Source of the DNA: Bryoerythrophyllum caledonicum
Lineage: Eukaryota > Streptophyta > Bryopsida > Pottiales > Pottiaceae
Assembly (NCBI GenBank): GCA_963971425.1
Contig: OZ020520.1
Span: forward strand, 23,640,754-23,704,753
Direction: 5' to 3'
DNA: 64,000 bases
Below, one piece after another: positions 23,103-33,778 of the stretch. The notes beneath the pieces were generated by a model. The model did no database searches, was not told the DNA's origin, and saw only the letters and a program-made list of their open reading frames with translations. Within the stretch, counting starts at the first letter, position 1, and every line of letters starts with the position of its first letter. Both the position numbers and the translations under genes were made by a program.

Positions 23103-23255
23103 ACCCTAAACCCTGAACCCTAAACCTGAACCTAAATTCCAAACTCTAAACCCTAAATTCAAAATCCTAAATCCTAACCCTAAACCCTAAATTCAAAATC
23201 CTAAATCCTAACCCTAAATCCTAAACCTAACCGTAACCTTGAGCGTTACCCTAAC
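23103..23255. repeat. Degenerate interstitial telomere-like repeats (CCCTAAA)
   Basis: Many CCCTAAA heptamers are interspersed with variants (CCCTGAA, TCCTAAA, CCTAACC). A 32-bp sub-repeat containing CAAAATCCTAAATCCTAACC occurs twice. CCCTAAA is the plant-type telomere unit. Position and decay suggest an internal relic and not a chromosome end. Confidence 0.85.
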
Positions 23256-23860
23256 CCGTGTATATTACTTGCATGTGCGAGTATATTCGAGGTATGTATC
23301 CTTCCTTATTTTAGTCAACCGGAAAATAGTTGATTCAGTTCCCGCCGGGATTTCAAATTTGCACTTTTAAGGGGCTGTGGAAAAGTGTCCTCACGCCAAT
23401 CCTGAAATCGTAGCCCGTAATTGAAACGGTCGTGTGTCCATGACTGACCTCGGCGAACCTCGCTCAGTTTCTTCATTTATTTTCTCCTTAGTTTGGTTGC
23501 TGCGCAAGGTTGGTCAGTGGGAGGCTTGGAGGTGGTACAACTGTGGGAGGTTGAGGAGGGCATTATTTATAGGTTGCGCATGGTTGAGCAGGGTGCTTGT
23601 GGGAGGCAACAACGCACCGGTTGTCTACTTCATAAGGTACACAAAGTTTACTTCTTGCATTGTCCGTGTATTCTAGCAATTAGGATGTCACAGTGATGCT
23701 TATTGCTCTGATTCCAGTTGCTACTTTGATTTTGAAGCATCACTGCGAGTTTCTTGACGACTAACGCAAAGATTTGGGTTCAAGAATACAAAAAGGCAGG
23801 TTCATAGGCTGAAGAGTTTGTCCATATGAAGCCCGAAAATGACGCCGAGAATCACGGAAG

Positions 23861-24267
23861 GACAATTTAGCTCGAATTGAGCTAAGCTGTCATTCCATAA
23901 TATTAACGACAATTTAGCTCGACTCGAGCTAAACTGTTGGTGGAAATAAAGTAAGACAGTTTTGCTCGAGTCGAGCTAAGTTGTCATACTATATTGATAA
24001 TGGCAGTTTAGCTCGAGTCGAGCTTAACTGTCGTTGGAAATAAGGTAAGATAGTTTAGCTCGACTCGAGCTAAACTGTCGTACTATATTGATAACGACAG
24101 TTTAGCTCGACTCGAGCTAAACCGTCATACCTTATTTCCAACGACGGTTTAGCTCGACTCAAGCTAAACTGTCATACCTTATTTTCTATGTCAGTTTACC
24201 TCGACTCGAGATAAATTGTCATACGGTCTAATAGTCAACATTTCAGGTCGGGTCGGGCTAACATGTC
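23861..24267. repeat. Nine-unit palindrome array with an exact 47-bp period
   Basis: Units start at 23861, 23908, 23955, 24002, 24049, 24096, 24143, 24190 and 24237, each exactly 47 bp after the last. Each has a near-perfect palindrome of about 31 bp (GACAGTTTAGCTCGA plus complement) and a 16-bp spacer. Spacers 2 and 4 share GGAAATAA, spacers 3 and 5 share ACTATATTGATAA, and spacers 6 and 7 carry the reverse complement of the GGAAATAA type. The last unit is decayed. The array sits about 270 bp upstream of the DUF7869-like pseudogene. It resembles a CRISPR array in geometry only. Confidence 0.95.
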
Positions 24268-24354
24268 ATTTTCAAGGGTGAGATTATTTCATTTTTGCAT
24301 TAAAAGTGATGGCATGAAATTGCATTCTTGTCATATAATACCATATGTGTTTAC

Positions 24355-24380
24355 CTCGAGTCGAGCTAAATTTGCCTGTT
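24355..24380. repeat. Single decayed palindrome of the TAGCTCGA family
   Basis: TTTACCTCGA followed by GTCGAGCTAAA lies between the 47-bp array and the pseudogene start. Confidence 0.7.
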
Positions 24381-24539
24381 CTACAATGCCAATTCAGTTG
24401 AATCCAAGTTATTTTTCAAGCGCTAGACCTTTCCTCGATTTGAGCTTAATTACCCTCTTCATACGCTTCTTCATTGATGTCCATTCCTACAAGGTATTCA
24501 CCCATACTTATTGGAAGAGATTATATAATATTTATCTCA

Positions 24540-27395
24540 ATGGAATGCAGGATGTTGTCTTTGGAGGGCGACGATGTTAATGTTGACGCTCCCGTGAACC
24601 TAGACCTTTCTAAGTTTGATGTTATTCCGCGCCTTCTCTGGGTTGGGATGATTGTTTCGCTTCACAATGGTTCGGGTGTTCGCGTTGCGGAGGGGTTGGT
24701 TTGCAATGTCCGGTCCAGTGCAATTCTACGTTCCTTTGGTCCTCTTGGGGATTCTGATGTTGTAGAATAGGTGTCCAGTACTTTTGTTCAGGAGAAAGCT
24801 CCTAATGAATGGAGGTACTTGTTTAAGTCCTGACCAATTCAACAAGTCTTTTTGAACGGTGTAAGTCTCTTCCATCATTACCTAAGGGAGGTTTACAATG
24901 TCTGGTTGGTTGAGCATAACAAACCTCTAGGTGGGAGCTCCCGTTCGTACGACAATTCCTCAAGGAATACGCCTCCAACAGTGTCCATGAATGCTGAATT
25001 CTTCATGACCCCTCATTCCATTAACGCAGTTGCGAGTAATAGTTGTTGCATTCAAAATTGTGTTCAACACTACCCTAGAGATAAAATAAAAGTCCTCCGG
25101 GCGCGCTTGTACAGTGAGATCATTGTGCAGTTCAGAAATCATATCAAACTAGACATTCATAGACAGTTTCATAGAAACGCTGCGGGTAGGAAGGTTGTGA
25201 ACCTAGAGGGTGTGGACATTTGTGCCCATGCCTGGATGAAAATCATGGCTGTAGGTTCGAGTACTTTCTATCGGAATGCAAAGGACGCTGCCGCTGGTTA
25301 TGCGGCTTAACACCATGGAAATACCGGTTTGCGTAAGCCTAGAGGTCATACGGTTGTGGCTACTACCGCTCTTGGAGCCATCCTTGATAGACATGCAGAC
25401 GACATGCCTCACAAGTCTCGTGTTCTCTCATCTGGCGAGAAGGTTGTGGCAAAGGTCCTTCCTGCAAGTTTTAAGTGGAAGGATCAGATACCGCTTCTTG
25501 ATGATCATCTCGTTGATTGTGGATTGCCGCCAATCTCAACCTCAAGCTTGAGTAAGATTCGGCGAGTGAGCTTCTCTGAGTACTATGCCAAGAAAGGTAA
25601 AGACAACTTTGCCCGTTGTTCTACGTGTGACAAATACCAGGATCAGAAGAAGCTTACTCAACCTGGAACACAAGCATCACTACTATCAGTGCTATGGCAA
25701 AAGAAGATGTAGGTTCACATCAATTCTGCTTTTGCACATTGGGACTTGTACTACCTAAACCAATTTCGATCAAAGTCGTCGCCCCAGGAGGTTTTAACCA
25801 TCACGCATGATAAGATGGATCACTCAAAGACTGCCTCCCCAGTTTTTTCACATAAAACAAAGCATTTAGATGGGCTTTTGAAGTTGCTTCTTACAGTCAC
25901 AAGCATGCTTGCCCATGGTCATGTGGATCAGCGTTACGCCCATTACGGCCTTGATTTATACTTCCATGATGCCAATAACATGGTTGGATCGTTCGCAAAA
26001 TTATTGCGTAACCTCGAGGCGCTTCCAAAGTCATCGTCCCGGCAACTCTTTCCAGAATCTATTTCTCATCCATTGTATGCGGCGGTATTACGGGGTGCAG
26101 AGATGTGTTTGGATCCATTAGGGCAGATTCCAGATATCCCAGTTCCAAGGAGGCCTTTGCTTCCAATATTGAACGTGCAAATGGACAATGCTGTTGGTGA
26201 TAACAAAAATAGATTTTTTTTTTCTGTTTTTGGTCTCTCCTTGTTGCAAAACGCATCTTCCGTGAGGTATATGTTAATTTCATGCTAGTTGATCATACAC
26301 ATGATGATATGATGCATTGTTTGGACGTTGGAGTATGACACTGACGAAGGAGAGTTTTCCAACCATTCCTTTGTTCATGAGGTCGTTTATGAAAAATGAG
26401 AGTGTTCCCACAATCCCACATCTCATCCAAGAGGTTCTTGGCTTTAAGAAGTTAATTGGGGATATGATTGCGGATGGTGATGAAGCTTTGTAGGGTCATT
26501 CAAAGGCTCATTAGTTCAAGTTTTATGTGGACTCAAGTGGTTGTCCGGTAATGAAGTATAAAATCCTTTGTCATGATGAGGATTGGCTTCCTAAGGGAGG
26601 AGAAGGTTATGGCATCAAATTGTGGAAGGAGGATTCTAAAGGAAGGGCTTTATGGCCTCGCGGAGAACCTTATGCATTGAAGCCTTCTACGATGCGGCAT
26701 CTCCTTGAGGTGGTGAAGGGACTTTCAAGATTCATCGATCACTGGGAGCAATCATCGCGGGAGTCTGTTGAAGCCAGATCACGTTTTGAGCCGCTACTGT
26801 ACTATTGGCACGACGTTAGAGATGCTCTGACTCTTCCAATGGATATGCCAATATCATTGGAAGAGGACTTTTGGCCAACGACGCGAATTTCCCATGCCAT
26901 TGAAGATGAGTTCTCAGCAGAGGGTGAGGTTTGCGAGGAGTACCGTGAAGATGAGCATTTTGTTGGCCAGAGACGCGATCGCCCACCTCATTCTTTTAGA
27001 GGTGGCCGTGATCTTTTCGCTAGCTATTTTGTTGCATTGCGGCCTTGTGATGGAGACAAGCGCGTGTTTTGGATTGCTCAAGCAATTTCAGATCCTAACT
27101 CTAACCCGGATATGCGAAACACCGTCCGTATCCAATTCTTCTGCCCTATATCGCGCGATCGGGATGTTTAGAAGTTCTATAAAGATTGAGATACAAATTG
27201 CAACCTTTACTGGATAGTTGGAAAGGGGATAGCCATAACGTGGGAGAGTACCGATTCAATCTTGACGACATGGAAACCTAGGTCTTCAAAGAGGGATGGA
27301 GGTCATGTGCAAGATTCAACTACAAAAATTCCGAAGGGGCAAGTAGCAATTATCAAGGCCTCCTTGGAATCACTTGCCAGGTCCGAATGGTAATA
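24540..27395 (+). pseudogene. DUF7869-like (probable transposase) gene, heavily broken
   Basis: The translation matches, from memory, a large family in charophyte, moss and lycophyte genomes. Recognisable blocks are MLAHGHVDQRYAHYGLDLY, HDANNMVGSFAKLLRNL, LPILNVQMDNAVGDNKNRFF, HTHDDM, FPTIPLFMRSFM, VDSSGCPVMKYKILCHD and WPRGEPYALKPSTMRHLLE. The QMDN and HTHDD motifs look like the acidic centre of a transposase-type nuclease, but that function is inferred. In-frame stops lie at 24768 (TAG), 24831 (TGA), 25308 (TAA), 25710 (TAG), 26491 (TAG) and 26512 (TAG). Frame changes lie near 26235 and 26320. It is bracketed by the palindrome-bearing repeats at 21.5 and 27.7 kb, which may mark the same element. 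Confidence 0.75.
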
Positions 27396-27694
27396 GACTT
27401 AGATAAATGGACTTTCTTTTTCCTAGATTTTGGATTCTGATGCGTGATGCTTCATGTAGTATGGTTAGATCCATTGGTGCTGAGATTATAGGTATTTGTA
27501 TTCGATTACACTCTGTATGACTATAACTAATGTTAATGATTGCTATGAAATATTCTCTCCATTGTTTTTGCGTATCAGTGATAATTTGTAGTATGTTTTT
27601 GTTCTTTTTTAAAATAACAATGTGGTAAATTGCTTCTAATCTTAAAACCAATAACACCAGAAACTGCCTTTATGGTAAATGATAGAAAGTAAAT

Positions 27695-27990
27695 GTTGGT
27701 TTGCACTTTAGCTTTAGTAGAGCTAAAGTGTGAGCAAATCTTCTTTTTAGTTCACTGCACTTAGTAATGGTGCGCACTTTAGGTCAAGTAGAGCTAAAGT
27801 GTGTGTAATTGCTTTTTTGAGTTCATTGCACCTCTAAGTGATGGGGACACTTTAGTTCGAAGAGAGCTAATGTGTGTGCAGCTTTTTTTCCACTTCTGAA
27901 CACCATCATTTGAAACTCGTTACTTATTTTTTTAGCTAATGTATATTCCACAAGGTGAACTGAAATTCTTCTGGATTAAAAAGAGGCTCA
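27695..27990. repeat. Palindrome-bearing direct repeat, right copy
   Basis: GCACTTTAGCTTTAGTAGAG, then CTAAAGTGTGAGC, with two more decayed palindromes at about 27772 and 27845 (spacing about 70 bp). CCACTTCTGAACACCATCAT and TATTCCACAAGGTGAA follow, matching the left copy at 21540-21880. Confidence 0.7.
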
Positions 27991-28440
27991 TCAGAATATA
28001 TTTAGCTAATTCTCTTACAAGTGGCTTTATATCCGTCATTTAGCTCACTTTGAGCTAAATTGGAGCATGGTGTTAATCCGGGTTAGTAGGTTCAAGAGAA
28101 TTTTGTAACTTCTAAGGCTTCAGTGTGAATATTTAGCTATTCATATTCAATGAACACATGTGGTATAAAATAAGTGTTGACTAATGTGTTTTTCTTTTCA
28201 ATATTATAGTTAGATTTGTAATGTAACCCTAAACTGTAGTACTTATTTTTCTAGGGATTTTTGTAGTGAATATTACCTCCCAATTTAATGGAAACTCATA
28301 TCCGTTCATAGTGTAAAGTTTAGATGTGCACTTTAGCTCTTATGTTCTACATGTGTTAATTTGGAAGTCGCTAAATCTCCCAATATAACGAATATGGTGT
28401 TAATACGGTCCCCTCCTCGTCCACGAACTGTACCCTTTTG
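27991..28440. other. AT-rich DNA with one further palindrome
   Basis: CATTTAGCTCACTTTGAGCT at about 28037 followed by AAAT is another member of the palindrome family. No gene is seen. Confidence 0.55.
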
Positions 28441-29515
28441 GAGGGCACATCATACATGTGGACACTCGTTTTGATAATGACCGGATTGCCAGCATCGGAT
28501 GTACCATACATTGTTCCGGACCGCCGGAACTGCTCTCTTCGGTTTGTTGTTATCCGCCAATTGAACCTTGATGGCCGCCAAGCTGGACTGGATGTCTTTT
28601 ATCATCCGCCGGTCGCTAGGCATCTCCTCCTTGAGCTTCACAACTACCCAGTCTCGCTCCTTCCGGTACCCTTTGGAACTAGATGCTCTCCGGGGAGGAC
28701 TGAAATCCTCAAAGTCTTCGTCTTTGCTAGACTGGCTCTCCGTGCTGCTCGAGTCGCTGGATCCGGATCTAAAACTTGCATCTCTCTTCTTTTTCCGGAT
28801 CTGCTTGCCTCGCTTGGAGCTCTCAATTTTTGATCTCGACCGGGCTTGCTGTAGGGATTGCTTGGAATTTTCGTAGTTTTGAGCGGCCTCCATTGCTTCT
28901 TGTAAGGACTGAGGTTGAGCCTACCGGACATGGAATCCCATCTTCTCCGAAAATCCTGCAACATACCATTTAATTTGAACGCTCTATGCAATGTCCGGAG
29001 TTAGTTTGTGTATCAGGCTCCGGACTCTCTATCCATTCCTCCGGACAGATTCGTTCGACTTCATCTTCTTTTTGTTGAGCTTGCCTAGCGTCCGCGCTTC
29101 ACCTCCCACCTCCTAGAACGTCCAGAGAGGTTGTCGTAAGCTGATCCCAATCTATCCGGATTGGGTCCGGAACGTCTTGGTGCCATTGCAACGCTTTGTC
29201 CTTCAACAACCCTTGGAACAAGCAAAGTTTCGTGGCGTTCTCCTCCTGGTTTGCCGTAGAGGTTGCGTTGAACTCGCATAACGAGTCGTCCACATCCTGC
29301 TGTCCATCTCCTTTGAACTTTTGATATTTCAGGCGAAAGGTAGATCGAGCTAGCGCCATTTCAGCAGTTGTGGTTGCAGAAGGTTCTCCGGCCTCGGATG
29401 CGTCCCTCCGTGGTGATCTTGGTGGGGTGAGAGATTGACTGCCGGATTGACCTGTTGTTGTCTTCTTCCGGGCTGACCTTTGAGTTCCTTCACTCCGGTG
29501 AGCGCCTTGACTCAT
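28441..29515 (-). pseudogene. Retrotransposon gag gene, broken
   Basis: This is a capsid-type protein. Minus strand from 29515: a Ser/Arg/Thr-rich head (MSQGAHRSEGTQRSARKK), then the gag core FRLKYQKFKGDGQQDVDDSL and LCLFQGLLKDKALQWHQD. A TGA ends this frame at 29099. Later parts appear in other frames: LQDFRRRWDSMSGRL, then LQEAMEAAQNYENSKQSLQQ, a Lys/Arg/Ser-rich linker and a zinc knuckle at the end. The knuckle reads YIRCWQSGHYQNEC, so the first Cys of the Cys-x2-Cys-x4-His-x4-Cys pattern is Tyr (TGC to TAC would explain it). At least two frame changes are needed. No protease, RT or integrase follows within the window, so the element is truncated. It is a different lineage from the Ty3/gypsy pol at 3-6 kb or a separate copy. 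Confidence 0.8.
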
Positions 29516-30432
29516 ACGCTGCTATTTGTAGTTACTCTTAACCGGAATAGATATATTCCATCATCCTAATCTAAGGTTAGTATTTTAGGAAATCTGAAAG
29601 GAAAATGAATAAATCCCCAGCAGCGGCGTGAAAAATTGTGTTGTAGTTTGTAGAATCAATATTCCTCCGAAATGCACTCAATCGTCACTAAATGCTTCCA
29701 AAGTAAACCACTCCAGTTTTGTTCCCATAGAGATCTATTGATCTTTTCAAAATATCCAATAACAACTATACTATCAATCACTTGTTCATAGGCTAGCTAT
29801 TCTATTTACGCACTTATTGCGGATCCGGATCTTTCCGGATTCCGGAACTCATACAAAGCTTTCCGGAACTAGTTTCCGGAATGTATACAGTGGTTTCCGA
29901 ATCTAGTTTTCAGATAACCGGAGGGTAGTTTGATTTGTCTTTGTTCCTCCTCAGAGAGGCTTCCAGAAGGTTTAAACTAGTGACCGGAAGGCCATTGATC
30001 CTGTTTTTTGTAAGTGGTCGGATTCCCCACTGCCTTGTGACTTTAAGTGGCTAGACACCCACTCTCCCTACTCCGCTAACCGGTGATTTGATTGTTGCTA
30101 CGAGACCATTGCTCTCACAACATCCGGATGGCCTTCCGGAATCCGGACGTGATCACGCAGAGACAAGTCCGGACTACAACGGCGTTCCGATGAGTACTGT
30201 TGTAATTCTCCGGAGTACATGACACAATTGATTAAAGACGACTCCTTCTAGACTTACATCAAGCTTTTTCCTATCGTGGGGGTAAACTCCGGCCTCGACC
30301 GGAATCCGGGTTTACACGGATTCTTCCGTATCCTAGAGATTACCAAGAACACCTCTACAGTTCATCTCTTCCCCTCCTAGCTTCTTCCGGACCTTGGAGG
30401 TTACCAAGAACACCTCTGCAATATACCTCCAA
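29516..30432. other. Probable leader/LTR region of the gag-bearing retrotransposon (CCGGA-rich)
   Basis: The motif TCCGGA and variants (TTCCGGAATCCGG, TCCGGACTAC) are repeated many times. The position 5' of gag on the minus strand suggests long terminal repeat and leader. No second copy is in the window, so boundaries and primer-binding site are not assigned. Confidence 0.4.
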
Positions 30433-30715
30433 CCAGGGTTGCCAGGACGCTCAACGTTCGGAAGGAGGATGTTACGGGCCTATCAGGACGTCCGGTGACA
30501 TAACGGGTTTCGTCAGTTTACGCGGGGATAAATAGCCGTCCGTAGCCCCGACTGACCACCTATTCCGTCCGCTTGGACCAACCGTACGGCCGTCCGTTGT
30601 CCGCCGCGGCCGTCCGCTTTGGGCCACCGGCGTCCGTTGCCCGCCATCCGCCGAGGCCCACCGCAGTCCGCCAGGCCGTCCGCCGTCCGCCGTCCGCCAC
30701 GGCGGACGACCCTCT
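30433..30715. repeat. CCGTCCG-rich block, possible hAT-like end
   Basis: The block starts CAGGGTTGCCAGGACG, similar to the hAT terminus CAGGGTTGTCATA at 32627. It then carries dense CCGTCCG / GTCCGCC repeats, the reverse complement of the CGGACGG subterminal motif of that element. No partner end or target duplication was found, partly because of the assembly gap downstream. Confidence 0.4.
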
Positions 30716-30954
30716 CACGTCAGCTCCCCTGTATGCTATTAGGTTGACAATCTATCGTCTCCCAACGGTCAAAATCACCGTGAGTATAAAGAAAACAACA
30801 CATGGAGCCTCACTTCACTTTTGAACTTTTGTTTCCCAAGAACTTTGAGCTGCATTATGTATTCAATGTTTGGTAATCATCGAGTTCGGAAGTCTTGAAT
30901 ATCAGAGTTTCTTTTGGAACTCCTGATATTTCTTCCACATACTACCTATCACGT

Positions 30955-31154
30955 NNNNNNNNNNNNNNNNNNNNNNNNNNNNNNNNNNNNNNNNNNNNNN
31001 NNNNNNNNNNNNNNNNNNNNNNNNNNNNNNNNNNNNNNNNNNNNNNNNNNNNNNNNNNNNNNNNNNNNNNNNNNNNNNNNNNNNNNNNNNNNNNNNNNNN
31101 NNNNNNNNNNNNNNNNNNNNNNNNNNNNNNNNNNNNNNNNNNNNNNNNNNNNNN
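30955..31154. other. Assembly gap (200 N)
   Basis: Exactly 200 N, so probably a placeholder of arbitrary size. It abuts the GC-rich minisatellite, which likely caused the break. Confidence 0.99.
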
Positions 31155-31408
31155 GCCAACCCCTCCAAGTATGCGCCCAGCCCTTCACCGCGCGCGCCTG
31201 ACCACTTGCGGTACGCGCGCGGTCCTCCTTGCACGCGCCCAGCCCCTCACAATACGCGCCCGGTCCATCCCTGTACGCGCCCGGTCCAACACGGTACGCG
31301 CCCGGTCCTCCCCTGTATACGCCCGGCCCCTTTAGTGCGCGCCTGGCCCAGTATGCGCCCGATCCATCTCCGTACGCGCCCGACCCCTTCACGCGCCCGC
31401 CCCCCTGT
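31155..31408. repeat. GC-rich minisatellite, second copy
   Basis: Follows the same order of unit variants as 13950-14225, with small indels. The left part is lost in the gap. Confidence 0.92.
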
Positions 31409-32808
31409 CTAATATGTTAGTTCCCTTCAGTTGCGACTGTTAGTTCCCTTCAATTAAGTCAGCGTTTCCATATCATTGAGGGGTCTTTGAATGTTGAGAA
31501 AGAGGAATTTGACGAGTTTTTTGGAGAGCTCTCACACACTTTAGCATAGTCATCTTGTATTCTCAACAACGCAGTTGTCTGGTCACTTCGGTGTGGGAAG
31601 TACAGAGTGTATGGTGCTAGGGATAGTCCAGACGATTCTCCATCACTTTTCCTAACACCCAAGTTGTCTACCACTGCTAGCCAGGTGACACCTTTGATGC
31701 AAAAAGTGAAATTAGAACCGGATTTGAACTTCATTCACATCCTCAGCGATGACTCCGACAATGATTGTCCAGGTTTTGTTCCAGTTGAATCGAAGAAGCA
31801 ATCGTCACTTCTGGCCATGGCTACGACCACGGGTGCCAGTTTTTCTCCGCCTCCAAGCTCCAAGCCCACGGGAAATCCTAATCCTGTTCATTCTTCTAGT
31901 ACCATCGACTGTCTACGTAATCTTCGGTCTCAATCTAGATCAAAATCTATTTTAACTAAGATAGATTTTAATTCCATTAGAGTTGAGAAGGTTGACTTCC
32001 TTCGAACAGTTTTTAATAGAGATGTCCTCTTCGAGCTTCCATCCTTGGGGAAAGGAAATCCTTCTTCACAGGTTGGATCCCTGTTTGGTATGGATAAGAA
32101 ACATGACGGACATAGTTGGACAAGAACCGTGACCACTCACATTGCCAATGATTCTAACCTCACCTTCAGGACATCTTCTTGTTTGGGACATTTGCAATGT
32201 CTTAATCCTCAATGCGAATACTTGGAGCGTAAGCATAGAGCGTCTAACGTTAATGAGACGGAGTGGGAGGGCACGTCGTCAACAATATTTGGGGTCGGTG
32301 GGACTACTCCTTCTGGTTCAATAGTGGTCTACAAACTTTGCCGAGTACAGCCTACCTGCTTGGAAACCTGCCCTGCAAAAATTTACTATGTTCTGGGAAA
32401 GGACACCATATCACGTTTATGTATCCATAGGGGAACACATGTGCATCCGGTAAAATTAGGCAACTGTCGAGATTCATCCACGAAGCTGAAGACTCTCATT
32501 TCTGAGCAAGTTGAGCGGACCCCAACTGCCACAAACTCTGCAATTATATTAGAAGCAAGTAAAGAGTTTCTCGGTGAGCTACTGTTGTGTCCAGGGGGAG
32601 TGTCACAGAAGCCACTAGTCTTGGACCAGGGTTGTCATAACAGACGGGTTGAGGTGATCGGACGGGACAACCGGACGGGCGGTCCGGACGGCACGGACGG
32701 ACGGTTCGGACATGTTGCCTGAAGTGCGCCCAGTAATTTTTTGCAAGTAAGAAATTTTTACTGTGATGGCCACATCACATTTGGACGTGTCACGCCACCG
32801 TGGCACTA

Positions 32809-32850
32809 AGGCGGGGACGCCTCCCCTAGGGGCGGGGACGTCTCTCCAAC
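32809..32850. repeat. Two short GC-rich palindrome-like units near the left hAT end
   Basis: GGCGGGGACGCCTCCCCT and GGGGCGGGGACGTCTCTCC are relatives of the 32-bp-period units further right, here 21 bp apart. Confidence 0.6.
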
Positions 32851-33083
32851 CTAGGAGAAGGAGGCCTTTGGGGCATTTTGGGTGCTTAGGCACTCTTCCT
32901 CTCCATGAGGAGGGTAGAGGTTTTAGCATAGGGCGCCTTATTTTTGGTTCCGACCAGATTGCGACGCACTTAAAATAACAAGCAGATTATATCTAGGAAG
33001 GAAGGCTAAATGGAAAGTACGACTTTTGTCCTTTGACGGCATGCTCTCCAATAATGAAGACCTTTATTAGCTCTCTATTAGAT

Positions 33084-33668
33084 CAAGTAGTGAATAGCAT
33101 GGAAGCTATGCAAGTCCCCATCCATAAGGGGAAGTATAAGCTTCTAGTAGAATGTAATGTGCAAGTTTTCTAAATAAAAACTTTAAACACAAGTGCCCCA
33201 CAAAAGATTAGGAATGTACCACATACCATTAAAGATATCATATTTAATCAAGTAGTGAAAAGCATCAATCTATGCAAGTCCCCATCCATAAGGAGAAGTA
33301 TAAGCTTCTAGTAGAATGTAATGTGCAAGTTTTCTAAATAAAAACTTTAAACACAAGTGCCCCACAAAAGATTAGGAATGTACCACATACCATTAAAGCA
33401 AAAAAATAAACCAAGTAGTGAATAGCATGGGAGCTATGCAAGTCCCCATCCATAACGGATAGTATAAGCCTCTAGTAGAATGTAATGTTTAAGTTTTCTA
33501 AATAAATAACTTAAACACAATTGCCCCACAAAAGATTAGGAATGTACCACATACCATTAAAGCAAAAAAATAAACCAAGTAGTGAATAGCATGGAAGCTA
33601 TGCAAGTCCCCATCCATAATGGGTAGTATAAGCCTCTAGTAGAATGTAATGTGCAAGTTCTCTAAATA
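33084..33668. repeat. About 164-bp tandem repeat, roughly 3.5 copies, inside the hAT element
   Basis: CAAGTAGTGAATAGCATGG-type starts lie at 33084, 33249, 33412 and 33576, giving spacings of 165, 163 and 164. Each unit contains AAGTCCCCATCCATAA, TCTAGTAGAATGTAATG and GATTAGGAATGTACCACATA. The last unit is truncated. Non-coding. Confidence 0.93.
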
Positions 33669-33778
33669 AATTGTTACCATTACAAACAAAAAGGATATTT
33701 AAAACCATATAATGTTTAGAGCAAAAGTTTTGTTCACAAAATTGATTTGCTACGTCCTAAACCTTTAAATATTCCTAG

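Noticed and set aside
23861-24267. CRISPR array
   Set aside because: Repeat length and regular spacing fit superficially. However, the spacers are shared and alternate, there are no cas genes, and the surroundings are eukaryotic transposons.
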